Assembly: GCA_036365455.1 (NCBI GenBank) | Contig: JAWQUS010000010.1 | Location: forward strand, 21,624,501 to 21,688,500 | DNA: 64,000 nucleotides | Direction: 5' to 3' | DNA from: Macrosoma leucophasiata | Taxonomy: Eukaryota > Arthropoda > Insecta > Lepidoptera > Hedylidae | Shown here: piece by piece, positions 20,760-31,502 of the stretch | Position numbering within the stretch: the first letter of the stretch is position 1 | Layout of the letters: each line of letters starts with the position of its first letter | Notes under the pieces: model-generated | What the model was told of the DNA's origin: nothing | The model's database searches: none | The model's input: the letters and a program-made list of their open reading frames with translations, nothing else | Position numbers and translations under genes: made by a program

Positions 20760-21778
20760 ATACCTCAATGGCATAACAGCAAACGTCTCCGGAGAGGCAA
20801 AGCAGTTACATTGAAATATCTGGTTATATGTTGTTGTTTATGTGTATATGCTACAGTCTTACTTTTTTTTTTTTTTTCTTATTATGGCATCGCTATTACG
20901 CATATTGCCAGTGTCAAGTAAAACGATATTTCATATTTATATAAGCAGCGTAAAAGTTAGTATAATATAGTCATCAAGTATAATATGTAAGTATCAAGTA
21001 CATAAGTTATCAAGTATAATATGTCAGTCAATTGAGTTACAATCAAGTTATTCGAGTAAAGCGATGGCTACTTTACCAGAACATTTACAATGTAGTTTTG
21101 GAGGCAACCTGAAAGGTCGTATTTTCGCACTGTTATTCTATTTCACTACACGGGCACTGTAATAAACATATATCAAACCAAATGCCACCAATTTTATTCA
21201 ATATGACTTAAAAATACACCAAGAAAGTGAAATAAAATAAGAGCACCATTGATACGCCTCTTTCAAGGTTCCCGCCAAAACCTACAGTCTTACTTACCAT
21301 CAATGCCAATTTTACTGTTGTTTGTTACATTCATGGTATAAAAAAACATAACTGGTCTCAAATTCTCTTCATGGAAATACCTATATGTACGTTAATATAA
21401 TACAGTTTTGGAGATGTGATGGTATCAAAAATTAACAAACTAGTTAAGCTCCGCAATTTTACCAGTATTTTAAAATTGTTTCCCGTAATGTAGCTCAATG
21501 AATTTGTGTGCGATGGCGTATTTTTTTATAGTATTATCACAGTATATAGGTAATTAATATGTTCGTTTTCTTTAGACTGTGGTATTATGTTCCTGTTGAG
21601 CCACAATGTTACTTACAATAAATTGTGAGTTCTCGTAAGACTCATTCATTCGTTCATCGTTGTCTTATTCATTCATCCGTCGGCTTACGTATTTTATTAT
21701 TGTAATGTGCGATCATTGGTAATATCTGATAGTGTCTTATTATAGTAAGCCATGTCATATATCAGCAGATCAGCACTT
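20760..21778. other. No gene seen
   Basis: AT-rich. Repeated GTATAATATGT/ATCAAGTA words at 20950-21050 form a short imperfect tandem stretch. Confidence 0.35.
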
Positions 21779-21836
21779 ACAGGTAGGCAGTGTGCAGCGG
21801 AAATATAAACGCTCCACGAAGTCAAACTAGCCGATT
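21779..21836 (+). repeat. Fragment of the 60292-60543 MITE family
   Basis: GTAGGCAGTGTGCAGC and following bases match the interior of the MITE at 60292-60543. Confidence 0.6.
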
Positions 21837-21840
21837 GTCA

Positions 21841-22130
21841 TTTTTTTTTTCATATAATGGTAGTGGCAAACAAGCATGCAGTTCACATTGATGTTAAGTG
21901 ATGACTGCAGCCTATAGACACTTACACAAAGACCAAGGTCAAAATGTAGATGCGTCACCACTCCTGAGGCCTAAGGTTTTATGCCTCTGTGCCGGAAATT
22001 ATAGGGTCGTACATTACCACCTGACCGGAACACGATAGTGCTGAACACTACCATTTAGCGGCAAGTATATTAGGTAATGCGGTGGTGCCTACGCCCGCGA
22101 GCTCCGTCACTGGAGCTCTACCACCAGTAG
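21841..22130 (-). repeat. Repeat family A, full-length copy (reference)
   Basis: Complete ~290-bp unit. On the minus strand it begins ACTGGTGGTAGAGCTCCAGT (with a GAGCTCC/GGAGCTC palindrome) and ends CCATTATATG plus an A-run. No ORF and no pol III A/B boxes are visible. Many other copies are shortened at the end opposite the A tail, which suggests a LINE-driven non-autonomous retroposon. The family identity is unknown to me. Confidence 0.85.
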
Positions 22131-22474
22131 AAAATGGTTACTTTCATAGGCCGATTAGCAATATTTCTAGATGAGCACTGTATGTTTATTTTCTTTGCCA
22201 ATTAAATAATTAAAAATATTTTCTTAAAAAGTGTCCTTGTTTACAACTTCTAAGAACTGACAGCAGCATCCTTTATTGCCTGGGAAGTTCATTTTCTAAT
22301 AAATTGTGACTCATTGCGAATTTGTTCTCAGAAGGCGACATTTATCTGCTTTGTGTAGGTTGCTTAAGGTCAAATAGACAACTTTCGTTAATGTCGGAGA
22401 TATGACCAATGAGTGACAAGGTAAGTACTCGTAAGTATGAATGAAGGAAAGTGGTCATGGCCCAATATATTCAA

Positions 22475-22888
22475 TCTTACACCCATATTCTAAGACGTTA
22501 CTCGAAACATTCCTTGACTCACACTCAGTTGAGGACACTTTATGAGGACGCCTCGAAATCCATATACTTAGTTGTATTTCGACAGTAACTCATGTGTACG
22601 GATTATGATTATCATACAGATAATTCACAAAGGCTTGAAAATCCATTTTTATAGAAAAATATGGTATTTAATTATAGGTATTTCCGTATTACAGTTTCAA
22701 CACGAAAAACTTATTGAGCGCAAGAATATGGCGTAAATGTAAACACTCCTCAAGTTTGACAATTGCTTTCTTACCTCAAACGGAGGCAGAATGTCGAGTT
22801 GACGTTATTAGTTTCAACTAAGAATACCAACTCCATTGAGAGAGGTTGAGTTGAGGTCGAGATTACGACTTAGAATATGGGTGTAAGA
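22475..22888. mobile_element. TIR element (MITE-like), 414 bp
   Basis: A perfect 20-bp inverted repeat (TCTTACACCCATATTCTAAG) bounds the segment. The interior is non-coding. No target duplication could be fixed. Confidence 0.7.
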
Positions 22889-22974
22889 GTGATCAAAATA
22901 TTGTAACCTGTGAATAATACAGTCTGAATAAACGGGAATTGTGAATATATGGCTCCGTCATGACTATCACATAG

Positions 22975-23095
22975 ACATAACAAACTAAGGTCTCAAAGGT
23001 GACGTATCTGCATTTTGACCTCTGGTTTTTATGTAGATGTCTATAGGCTGAAATCATCAATCACTTAACATCCATTTGAACTGCATGCTTGTGTC
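22975..23095 (+). repeat. Repeat family A, 3' part
   Basis: Matches the tail half (GCATTTTGACCTCTGG; GAACTGCATGCTTG) and is 5'-truncated. Confidence 0.7.
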
Positions 23096-23099
23096 TCTA

Positions 23100-23890
23100 T
23101 CATTATTTAAAAAATAATTTTGCAAATCGGGCCACAAACGACGGAGAAATCGCGTTACATACACACAAAAAAAAAAACATAAGGGTCGAATTGAAAACCT
23201 CTTCCTTTTTGAAGTCGGTTAAAAAAGATGAGTTGTTATACTCAAAACATTGTCACTGGAACCTGCCCCCTACAGGAATAAGTGTACTGTAGCGCTCAAC
23301 ACTACCATTTATTAAAGTTTAGATTAGAAAATGCAGTGATTAGGAAAAGTAGTATCTACGTCTATTTAATCTCTTCCAATTGTAAAACCTCATTTAAGCC
23401 GCAAGTTTGTATTAGTTTAATAATAAATTTGTTTAATTATGTAACCACAGTAATATTTTCTATAGCAAATTTGCTTTCATATATACAAAATTATTCATCA
23501 TAAATAAATTTATTCCTAAATCAATTTTATGTGTAAAACAGAATCTGTTCACGTTCAGTTCATTTATATGATAATCATGTTGACCTGAAACTTGTACGGT
23601 TTGGCTAAATTATGACCTGTGTTTGTCATTAAAAATTTAACGAATTTTATCCAAACCCTTACCTGTGTCGTGACATAAACTTCATGAATTTAGTGTTTTG
23701 TATGGAGGTCATGGATAAGAAAAGTATGGGAACGGATGAACATGGATTTTGCCGTTTTTAGAGTTCAGTGCCCAAATGATAAACCAGGAACCTGTTACTA
23801 AGGGTGCTTTTCCACCAGAGATGTGCTGTGCTACGTTGCTGTGGATGCGTTTGATATCCACCAATCATATTCATTGGTGCACATAGCCAA
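23100..23890. other. No gene seen
   Basis: AT-rich. A small family A scrap (CTCAACACTACCATTTA) lies near 23296. A GGTGCTTTTCCACCAGAGATG block at 23800, common in moth genomes, may belong to the inverted-repeat element that follows. Confidence 0.4.
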
Positions 23891-23898
23891 AGCATATG

Positions 23899-24061
23899 TA
23901 ATAATAATACGTATAGAATGGACACTTCGACGTCCTGCCCGATTTCCCCGCCTCACCCAACCTCCTCCCCTCTTATAGGCGATCACGTGTAAATACACGT
24001 CATTGATTGATGTGTGTGTAATAGAGACGTTTGTATGGAATCGGCGGAGTGTCCGCGGTGT
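23899..24061 (+). repeat. Inverted-repeat element, left arm
   Basis: Reverse complement of 24800-25010 with gaps; both share the CACTTCGACGTCC and GACGTGTATTTACACG regions. A third, partial copy is at 55177-55303. Confidence 0.7.
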
Positions 24062-24511
24062 GATATAGCTTAGCACTGGTGTAAATGGATACAACTAAGA
24101 TATGTTTGTATCAAAACGTGCAACCTTGTACACGGCACAGCAGAGATACCGGTCGAAACAACGGTCAGGTGTCGCTTAGTTAAGATTTCCTGCGTCAAGC
24201 TACAGAATCCGGGCCATCCTTATAAAAAAAGAATATCCTTGCCCACTATGTGCCATACAATACTGCTGAAAAACTCCGGCTGATTCGCCGTCTGTTCACA
24301 CGGCTCGCTGAGGGGCAACCAAAGCGCACACGGCGGCGGCGCTTTGCATTACCGACGCCTGTGTGCGTGTACAAGCTTTCAAAGAGCTCCATACAACACT
24401 GACGACCGTTGGCTAACCTACGCATGGCGAATTTACCGTAGATTATCACGCCATAAAACGTGTACAAGACGCTTTAGGCCTGTTTAATGAATTGACAAAT
24501 TTTAATGTAAG

Positions 24512-24657
24512 TCCGCGGGTTGGCCACTAACCCACCCACCTCCACCAATCCGCATTGGAGCAGCGTGGTGGAGTAAGCTCCAGGCCTCCCCCCAAAAAGG
24601 GGAGAGACTCGTGCCCAGCAGTGGGACGTATAATGGGTTGCCATTATTATTATTTAT
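24512..24657 (+). mobile_element. 5S-headed SINE, 5'-truncated copy
   Basis: Carries only the 3' half (AGCAGCGTGGTGGAGTAAGC; GCCCAGCAGTGGGACGTATA) and an (ATT)n tail. It lies between the arms 23899-24061 and 24800-25010. See 57425-57789 for the full unit. Confidence 0.85.
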
Positions 24658-24799
24658 ATGTAAGTCCATGAGATGATGTCAAAATCACGTTTTTGAAGTG
24701 AAAAACTTCTTTAGCGGCGTTGTGCACTTTTTGTGATGAGTAAAATCGACAAACACGCGTCAGGACACGTGAGCTGATCGAAAATTCGTAAGACGAAGG

Positions 24800-25010
24800 C
24801 ACACCGCGGATACGCCGCCAAAATTCCATACAAACGCTTAATTTAGTTTCTATTACAAAGACATCAATCAGTGACGTGTATTTACACGCGCACCTGTGTG
24901 CGTAGCACGTACAAAATACCAACCGTCGCCCATAAGAGGGGAAGAGGTTGAGTGATGCGAGCAAATCGGGCGGGACGTCGAAGTGTCCATTCTATACGTA
25001 GTATTATTAC
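24800..25010 (-). repeat. Inverted-repeat element, right arm
   Basis: Pairs with 23899-24061. The ~740-bp centre holds a CpG-rich stretch and the 5S-headed SINE fragment. A CpG-rich patch continues to 25190. Confidence 0.7.
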
Positions 25011-25267
25011 ATAATAATATTCTCTGACGAAGGGAGAGTAGACCGCCGGCGCGGCGTAGGAGAGGAGGTACTCTTTCTCGTGCGCTGCGAAAATGTATGC
25101 CTGCCAGGCGCAGGCATAGTTGTTTCGTTTAAGCGGCGCAGGGCGCTAGTGCGAATGTGCGCGTGTTTGTGTTACAGCGTGCTGCTGGTAAAACTAAGTT
25201 GGCATTCCTTCGTTGTTTCATGTAAAATAATTGTAATAGTTCTGAAGCCTTATATTTTGTGTACGTT

Positions 25268-25500
25268 TCTTCACGCCAAGTCCCTTACAGGGTAGGCAGA
25301 GAGTGTGGCCGCCAGATATCCCGATCCTGACACACCTTCCGTGCTTCTTTTACATTAATCATTCTCTTCATACATGCACGCAGATTCTTAAGACCCTTGC
25401 CTCAGACAGTACCTACTTAATCTGTTTGGTCAAGATAGGTCAGGCTTGGTCTTCCTGGACTTCTGCAGCCATTTACATTCACATTGCATATCTGTTTAGA
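25268..25500 (-). pseudogene. LINE family D, ORF C-terminus and 3' end
   Basis: Antisense of the C-terminal block seen in frame at 52058-52439 (WFGHIERM ... AYPVRDLA) and of the GCGTGAAG tail, but diverged and frame-broken. Confidence 0.65.
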
Positions 25501-25555
25501 CATTCGCTCATTCGACATTCTTTCTATATTTAAATCCCTTTTCGTAAGTGCATAA

Positions 25556-25814
25556 TCTATATTCTCGCTAAAACTCAAGAACGGCTGGACCGATTTGTCT
25601 AATTTTGGTTTTGAATGATTTTTGGAAGTCCAGTGTAGGTTTAACAGGTAAGAAAATTAAAGAGGAATAGTAAAAAACACAATTTAATATCCCATACAAA
25701 TAGTCCGTATATATCAAACCTTTGACGCATTCATTTTGAGGCATCGACTATTGAACCAAGGAAGGCTGATTGGTCTGTGTTCTGGGGCAATACGAAGTTT
25801 GCCGGGTCAGCTAG
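25556..25814 (+). mobile_element. Complete non-autonomous Helitron, 259 bp
   Basis: Starts TCTATATTCTCGCTAAAACT after an A and ends TTTGCCGGGTCAGCTAG before a T. It is the intact counterpart of 19902-20499. Confidence 0.85.
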
Positions 25815-26337
25815 TTTAAAATAATAATCAGTTAAAACTTGCAGAGTTAAGTACCTATATGATGCATATTTAATTATTATTTTTATAAAATGAGATTGTG
25901 ATAATAGGTATCAAACATAAATGGTTTACTAACGTGTTCAAATCCACCCACAAATTGGCCATTTTTTAAATCCAAAATCACATAATGTGGTCTTTTTGGT
26001 CGGCCACACATTATTTTTCCATTTCTTTTCGTCAATGAAATTGCAGAATATGGCATTTAAAATGTCTTATCAGCAGTTTTACAGTGCTTCCGCATTTTGA
26101 GGTCACGGTAACGGGACATAATGAACGAATAAATGTAATCATGGCTGGTACATTAAGGTCGTGATTACAGTGTTGGAGTGCTTGGAGTCAGGTTCTGATT
26201 ATCAAGTTCAAATCGCATTTGAAGCGTGCGCATGTTTTGAGTTGCTGCGCTTGAGTTCTAACTATGTACCTATTTGAGATGCACATTTTCAATTGTCGAC
26301 GACATGCTCAAAGGTTTATTGTAAGATTTGTAAGAAT

Positions 26338-26472
26338 AATGGCCGAATACTCAAACGTCACTCAATTTTAAGCAACTCCCAAATGTGTCTCCGTTTGATC
26401 GTGTTTTATAAAGACAGAAGACTTTTAAGTCCCACTGAGATTTAAGTGACGTTTGACTAATGAATGTGAAAT
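26338..26472. mobile_element. Short TIR element, copy 1
   Basis: Termini ACTCAAACGTCACTCAA and TTAAGTGACGTTTGA are inverted. The interior TTTTAAGTCCCACTGAG matches, in reverse, the copy at 62836-62973. Confidence 0.65.
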
Positions 26473-26563
26473 ATTAAAAAAAATACTCACAAACTTTCGG
26501 ATTTACAATATTAGGATTTTAAGAACTTAGTGAACATTTACCGATTTATTTTTTTATTTAACG

Positions 26564-27035
26564 AGGGTAGTAGACAAGCGTGCAATTCACATGAATGTTA
26601 AGCGATGACTGCAGCTGCAGCCTATAGACACCTACACAAAACTTAGTAAAGTAGCTACGGGGGAGTGCGGTTGCGGCACGCACCGGGTGCCACCCATTTG
26701 AGGGTGACACCCTCTCCAGTCTATGTTTAAATAACCAAAATTCGTTAGCGGGTTTGGACGTGCAAACGTAAAAGAATGGGAAATTACTCCCCATCTCATC
26801 CCAGGCCCTGGGTAGGTACCATATAAGTTTGCTACGCCACTAAAACCAGATGAAGTCAAAACGTAAATACGTTACCACCTGAGACCTAAGTTGTTGTGTA
26901 TCACATAGTTATTACGAGGCCCAGTTTACTACTTATCCAACACGATAGTGCTGAACTACCATTTGGCGGCAGATCAATTAATGCGGTGGTTTGCCTAAAC
27001 CGACCTCAACCGCTTGCACTGGATCTCTATCAGCA
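26564..27035 (-). repeat. Repeat family A copy split by a TIR element
   Basis: Parts at 26564-26642 and 26842-27035 together form a diverged family A unit. The gap is the insertion 26643-26841. The left part has a duplicated GCAGCT. Confidence 0.7.
26643..26841. mobile_element. TIR element inside family A, 199 bp
   Basis: The right end GCTACGCCACT and left end AGTAAAGTAGC are imperfect inverted repeats. AAAAC flanks both sides (26638-26642, 26842-26846). The interior has no ORF. The terminus resembles widespread insect TIR elements beginning AGTGGCGTAGC. Confidence 0.5.
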
Positions 27036-27040
27036 GGAAA

Positions 27041-27475
27041 AATATCATCATCATCATCATTTCAGCCAAAAGACGTCCACTGCTGGACAAAGGCCTCCCC
27101 CAAAGAATGCCACAACGAACGGTCCTGGGCCGCCCTCATCCAACGATTGCCCGCGACCTTCACCAGGTCGTCGGTCCACCTCGTGGGGGGCCTGCCTATG
27201 CTTCGTCTTCCGGTACGCGGTCGCTACTCTAGAACTCTTCTGCCCCAACGGCCGTCAGTTCTGCGAGCTATGTGCCCTGCCCACTGCCACTTGAGTTTCG
27301 CTATTCGATGGGCTATGTCGGTTACTTTGGTCCTCATGCGGATCTCCTCATTTCTGATTCGATCTCGCAGAGTAACTCCGAGCATAGCCCTCTCCATTGC
27401 TCCCTGAGTGACCTTGAGCCTTCTTATGAGGCCCATAGTGAGCGACCACAGGAAAAATATACCAGGATCTAATCT
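27041..27475 (-). pseudogene. RTE-type LINE, C-terminal end with (ATG)n tail
   Basis: The minus-strand frame reads AMLGVTLRDRIRNEEIR, KLKWQWAGHIARRTDGRWG, then after one in-frame TAG at 27224-27222 (replacing a usual Trp) RPRTGRRSIGRPPTRWTDDL and ends VQQWTSFG at the stop. The 3' tail is a run of ATG units near 27045-27060. This is the ORF end of endonuclease-RT elements of the RTE type. The rest of the element is missing. Confidence 0.85.
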
Positions 27476-27920
27476 TAAAGGCAAATAAGTTATTTTCATT
27501 AATACAAGCAGAGATCTGTTTAATGTAGTCGTAATAGCGTTGCATCCAGCCGGTCCTCGGTCGAGATAACGGTGTCTAATGCAATGTACAGCCGCCACCA
27601 CATGGGTTATTGGACCGGCCTGCTCTAATTGCTTCGTGTTACCATGGTGTGTTGCTCGATGCTATTGTTTTATTTTCTTTCACTACAGCTTTGCTGGGTC
27701 CTCCTTCCTTCTATCCTGCTATTGTGCTATTTATGCTAATCCGACCTTTTTTTTTATGTAATGGTAATGGCAAACAAGCATGCAGTTGACATTGACGTTA
27801 AGTGATGACTGCAGCCTATAGTCACCCACACAAAAACCAAAGTCAAAATGCAGATGCGTTATCAATCCTGAGGCCTAAGGTTTTATGCCTCTGTGCCGGA
27901 AATTACAGGGCCGTACATTA

Positions 27921-29461
27921 GAATAGAATAGAATAGAATATTCTTTATTGTACACCAATAATTTTTACAAAAATAAAATTAGATGCATAGCAAATAGGCA
28001 ATACAACCAGGCGGTCTTATCGCTTAAAGCGATCTCTTCCAGACTACCTGTAGGTGGAAGGAGACTTTTGATTTGGTTAAGACGGTAGGGGTGTACAGGT
28101 TAAATAAATAATACGTACAGTAATTAAATTAATAAAATACAAAGTATAAAACATATATAGATAAACAACATTGGATAGATATATACATAATAATACAGCA
28201 ATATTATAGGTAATTAAGAGCAATACTAATTTTTAGCTAAGTAGTACTCATTGAGCTGTTTTTTGAAAGACTCAAGAGTCTGAGCTTGACGAATTTTTAA
28301 CGGCAAGGTATTCCACAATCGCACTGCCGTAACTGTGAAAGAATTGGAAATAAAGGAAGAGGAGTGTAGAGGTATTTGAAGAAGAAGATTTTCTGTAGAT
28401 CGGAGGGAGAGGGAATTTGTATGACAAAGGAAATTGAAGCGACTTTTGAGGTAATCGGGGGTACGAGGTAAGAATAGTAGACAGTAAAGAAGAGAGAGAA
28501 TGTGAGTATTCCTGCGAAGGGATATAGGAAGCCACTTGAGCTCAGCGCGAAATTCAGAAACGTGGTCATATTTGCGCAAGCCAAATATGAACCGTATGCA
28601 AAGGTTTTGGAGTAGCTCAAGTTTATTTAGTTGCTCCTGTGTAAGGTCGAGATAAGATATGTCGGCGTAGTCTAATATAGGGAGTAGTATAGATCGAGCA
28701 AGCGCAACCTTAGTGGAGGTAGGCAAAAAGTTTTGCAATCGTCTAAGAGAGCCGATCGCTCCGAAGATTTTCCTACTAACTTCGGATATCTGCGGAGTCC
28801 AAGTAAGACACCTATCGATGATCACGCCGAGGTCCCTAACTTTATCACAAAAAGGTATTGGCGTACCGTTAAGGATGACTTGAGGTATTCTCGTCCAGTC
28901 AATTTTGGACAGCATTCGAGAGCTGCCAACAATGATCGCCTGAGTCTTTTAAGGATTGATGTTGAGGCCCAAAGATTGACTCCATTTGGAAATGTGAGCC
29001 AAATCATTATTGACAATTTGAATAGCTTCGGACAAATCTGTTAATTTGGCTTGTTGATAAATTTGGAGGTCGTCAGCATACAGGTGGTAGAGAGAAGTAA
29101 GGTTTTGAGAAATTATATTGATGAATGTAGAAAAAAGGAATGGAGACAACACGCCACCTTGAGGTACACCGGCAGTAACGTCACACCACGAGGAAAAAGT
29201 ACCGTCCACTTGTATACACTGCCGGCGACCAAATAAGTAACTTTGAAACCAATCAATCACTGTCGGAGATATGTTAAGAGAACGGAGAATCGCAAGTAAA
29301 AAATCGTAATCGACATTATTAAATGCGTTGCTGAAATCTAATAACACAAGCACCGTCAACTGTTGGCTCTCCATGCCTGCTCTTAAGTCCTCAGTGATGT
29401 TGACAAGTGCAGTAGTCGTACTATGACCCTGCCGAAAACCAGATTGGAAGGGATTGTAAAG
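27921..29461 (-). mobile_element. 5'-truncated CR1/L2-like LINE, 1541 bp
   Basis: Minus-strand non-LTR element with a 6-bp target duplication. It has an RT-containing frame from its truncation point to 28226, a ~300-bp 3' UTR, and an AATAAAGAATATTC end followed by short TATTC repeats. A ~99% identical 3' end lies at 63440-63758, so the family has moved recently. Confidence 0.9.
28226..29461 (-). pseudogene. CR1/L2-like LINE reverse transcriptase, one nonsense codon
   Basis: A single frame runs from the truncation point at FQSGFRQGHST through motif A (VLLDFSNAFNNVDYDFL), motif B (GVPQGGVLSPFLFSTF) and the catalytic YADD box. It continues to a complete C-terminus ending at the stop near 28226 (FKKQLNEYYLAKN). 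The only defect in the retained part is an in-frame TAA at 28951-28949, between NINP and KTQAIIVGSS. The missing 5' part would hold ORF1, the endonuclease and the first RT blocks. The short tandem 3' tail fits CR1/L2-like rather than poly(A) Jockey elements. Confidence 0.85.
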
Positions 29462-29541
29462 ACATTACCACCTGACCGGAACACGATAGTGCTGAACACT
29501 ACCATTTAGCGGCAAGTATATTAGGTTTTTTTTTTTTACTA

Positions 29542-29829
29542 TTTTTTTTTATGTAATGGCATTTGCAAACAAGCATGCAGTTCACATTGATGTTAAGTGA
29601 TGACTGCAGCTTACAGACACCCACATGAAGACCAAGGCCAAAATGCAGATGCGTCACCACTCCTGAGGCCTAAGGTGTTATGCCTCTGTGCCGGAAATTA
29701 CAGGGCCGTACATTACCACCTGACCGGAACACGATAATGCTAAACACTACCATTTAGCGGCAAGTAAATTAGGTAATGCGGTGGTGCCTACGCCCGCGAG
29801 CTCCGTCACTGGAGCTCTACCACCAGTAA
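29542..29829 (-). repeat. Repeat family A, full-length copy
   Basis: Complete unit with T-run (A tail on minus) at the left and the GAGCTCC palindrome at the right. It sits 16 bp from the previous family A copy. Confidence 0.9.
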
Positions 29830-29834
29830 AAGGT

Positions 29835-30270
29835 AATGCGGTGGTGCTTAGTGCACATGTAATTCCTATAGACCAGCAGCACACAGTGGCGAGTTAGGTG
29901 ACCAAGAGCCCAAGAGCACATTAATAGATTTCTTCTGCCTTTCATGAAGGCTATGGCACTCATTGAACTTAAGAGCCCAAATGTACTGAATGGCCTAGCA
30001 CCACTGTAATTACGCCACTAATCGTTCTTTAAAATATGGCTATATACCACAAATAAACCAGTTTTTTACAGCGAAGATAACTAAGCTGTTACCATCTGTT
30101 ATAACATCAAATTTCATCACACATGCATTTTTGTGTCGTGGAGGAGTTTCAGTAGCGGATTTAGAGACGATATTGATAAAAGTATTCATTTAACTTGGTA
30201 AATAATTATCGTTTGAGTACTTCTGCGTTGTTTTAATCACATGTACCCTACCTACCTTACATTTTTTTTA
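29835..30270. other. No gene seen
   Basis: Unclassified sequence between two family A copies. Confidence 0.4.
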
Positions 30271-30273
30271 ATG

Positions 30274-30376
30274 TATAGATACCCACACAAAGACCAAGGT
30301 CAAAATGCAGATGCGTTACCACTCCTGAGGCCTAAGGTGTTATGCCTCTGTGTCGGAAATTACAGGGCCGTACATT
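30274..30376 (-). repeat. Repeat family A, shortened copy
   Basis: Ends at CCGTACATTA, the same point where 27747-27920 is interrupted and 47076-47248 and 51763-51925 end. Confidence 0.8.
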
Positions 30377-30643
30377 ACTGCACATATACCTTGTGCAGAA
30401 ATGCGTTTATGGACCTCCGTTCATCCCACATTACGATAAATGCTAATTATTTCAACTGCAGTACGTACGTTATTAAGTACTAGTACGTAGCTAAAAAAGA
30501 TATAAAGCCCGTAAAGTGAACGTATTTTCACGAAAACAACAAACATTCAAAGCGAAAGAGCGCAGTCGAAATGCGCATAGGAAATATTTTGCACTGCATC
30601 CGATCTAAAAAACTGTGTAAAATATGTTTGTGAGATATACAAG

Positions 30644-30769
30644 TACCACCAACCCGCATTGGATCAGCGTGGTGGAGTAAGCTCCAGGCCTCCCCCTCCA
30701 AAAAAAGGGGAGAAACTCGTGCCCAGCAGTGGGACGTATAATGGGTTACCATTATTATTAATATTATTA
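30644..30769 (+). mobile_element. 5S-headed SINE, 5'-truncated copy
   Basis: 3' third of the unit with GCCCAGCAGTGGGACGTATA and an (ATT)n tail. The central poly-C/A-G spacer is slightly longer than in other copies. Confidence 0.85.
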
Positions 30770-30789
30770 TACCAAGATGACATCATGTA

Positions 30790-31010
30790 TGTATGTATCT
30801 TCACGCCAGGTCCCTAACGGGGTAGGCAGAGAGTGTAGAGCGCCAGACATCCCGGTTCTGACAAACCTCTCGTGCCTCGTCTACCTTCATCATTCTCTTC
30901 ATACGTGCACGCCGATTCCTAAGACTTTTGACCCCACCATTAGACAGAACTCGACCTATTTGGTCATGGTAGGTCAGCCTTGGTCTTCCTGGGCCTCTAC
31001 AACCATCATA
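30790..31010 (-). pseudogene. LINE family D, C-terminus and (ATAC)n tail
   Basis: Reverse complement of the family D C-terminal block. The tail is three TATG units on the plus strand, just left of TTCACGCCAGG. Confidence 0.7.
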
Positions 31011-31044
31011 CTTGCACTATATGCTGTAATTGGACTTCTATTAA

Positions 31045-31339
31045 TTTTTTTTTTATGCTATAGAAGTGGAAAAACGAGCATGCATTTCACATTGATGTTA
31101 AGTGATGACTGCAGCCTATAGACACTTACACAAAGACCAAGGCCAAAATACAGATGAGTTACCACTCCTAGGGACAAAGATGTTATGCCCCTGTGCCGGA
31201 AATTACAGGGCCGTACTTTACAACCCGACCGGAACACGATAGTGCTGAACACTACCATTTAGCGGCAAATACTCGTATATTAGGTAATGCGGTGGTGCCT
31301 ATGCCCGCGAGCTCCGTCACTTGAGCTCTACCACCAGTA
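31045..31339 (-). repeat. Repeat family A, full-length copy
   Basis: Complete unit with T-run at left and CCACCAGTAAAA at right. Confidence 0.9.
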
Positions 31340-31502
31340 AAAAATGTTGTATCTATTGTCTTAGTATCATTAAATTATTACCAGGATTGCTACAGAAGGC
31401 ATAATATATAATACTTTACGAAGTACTCTAATAGTCCCGCAAGCGCGGCATGTGCAATCGTTGACATGCTGAAGAATCGACTGCACAAACTTAGTTTGCA
31501 TA

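Larger units (their letters stand above)
27747..29526 (-). repeat. Repeat family A copy split by a CR1/L2-like LINE
   Basis: Parts 27747-27920 and 29462-29526 join into one family A unit. ACATTA is present on both sides of the LINE (27915-27920, 29462-29467), so the LINE landed inside this copy. Confidence 0.85.

Noticed and set aside
21841..22130. Family A as a Helitron (palindrome near one end)
   Set aside because: No TC start or CTAG end, no A/T insertion site, and an A-rich tail with truncation at the other end.
26896..27407. Plus-strand frames of 132-138 codons
   Set aside because: Antisense to the RTE LINE C-terminus.
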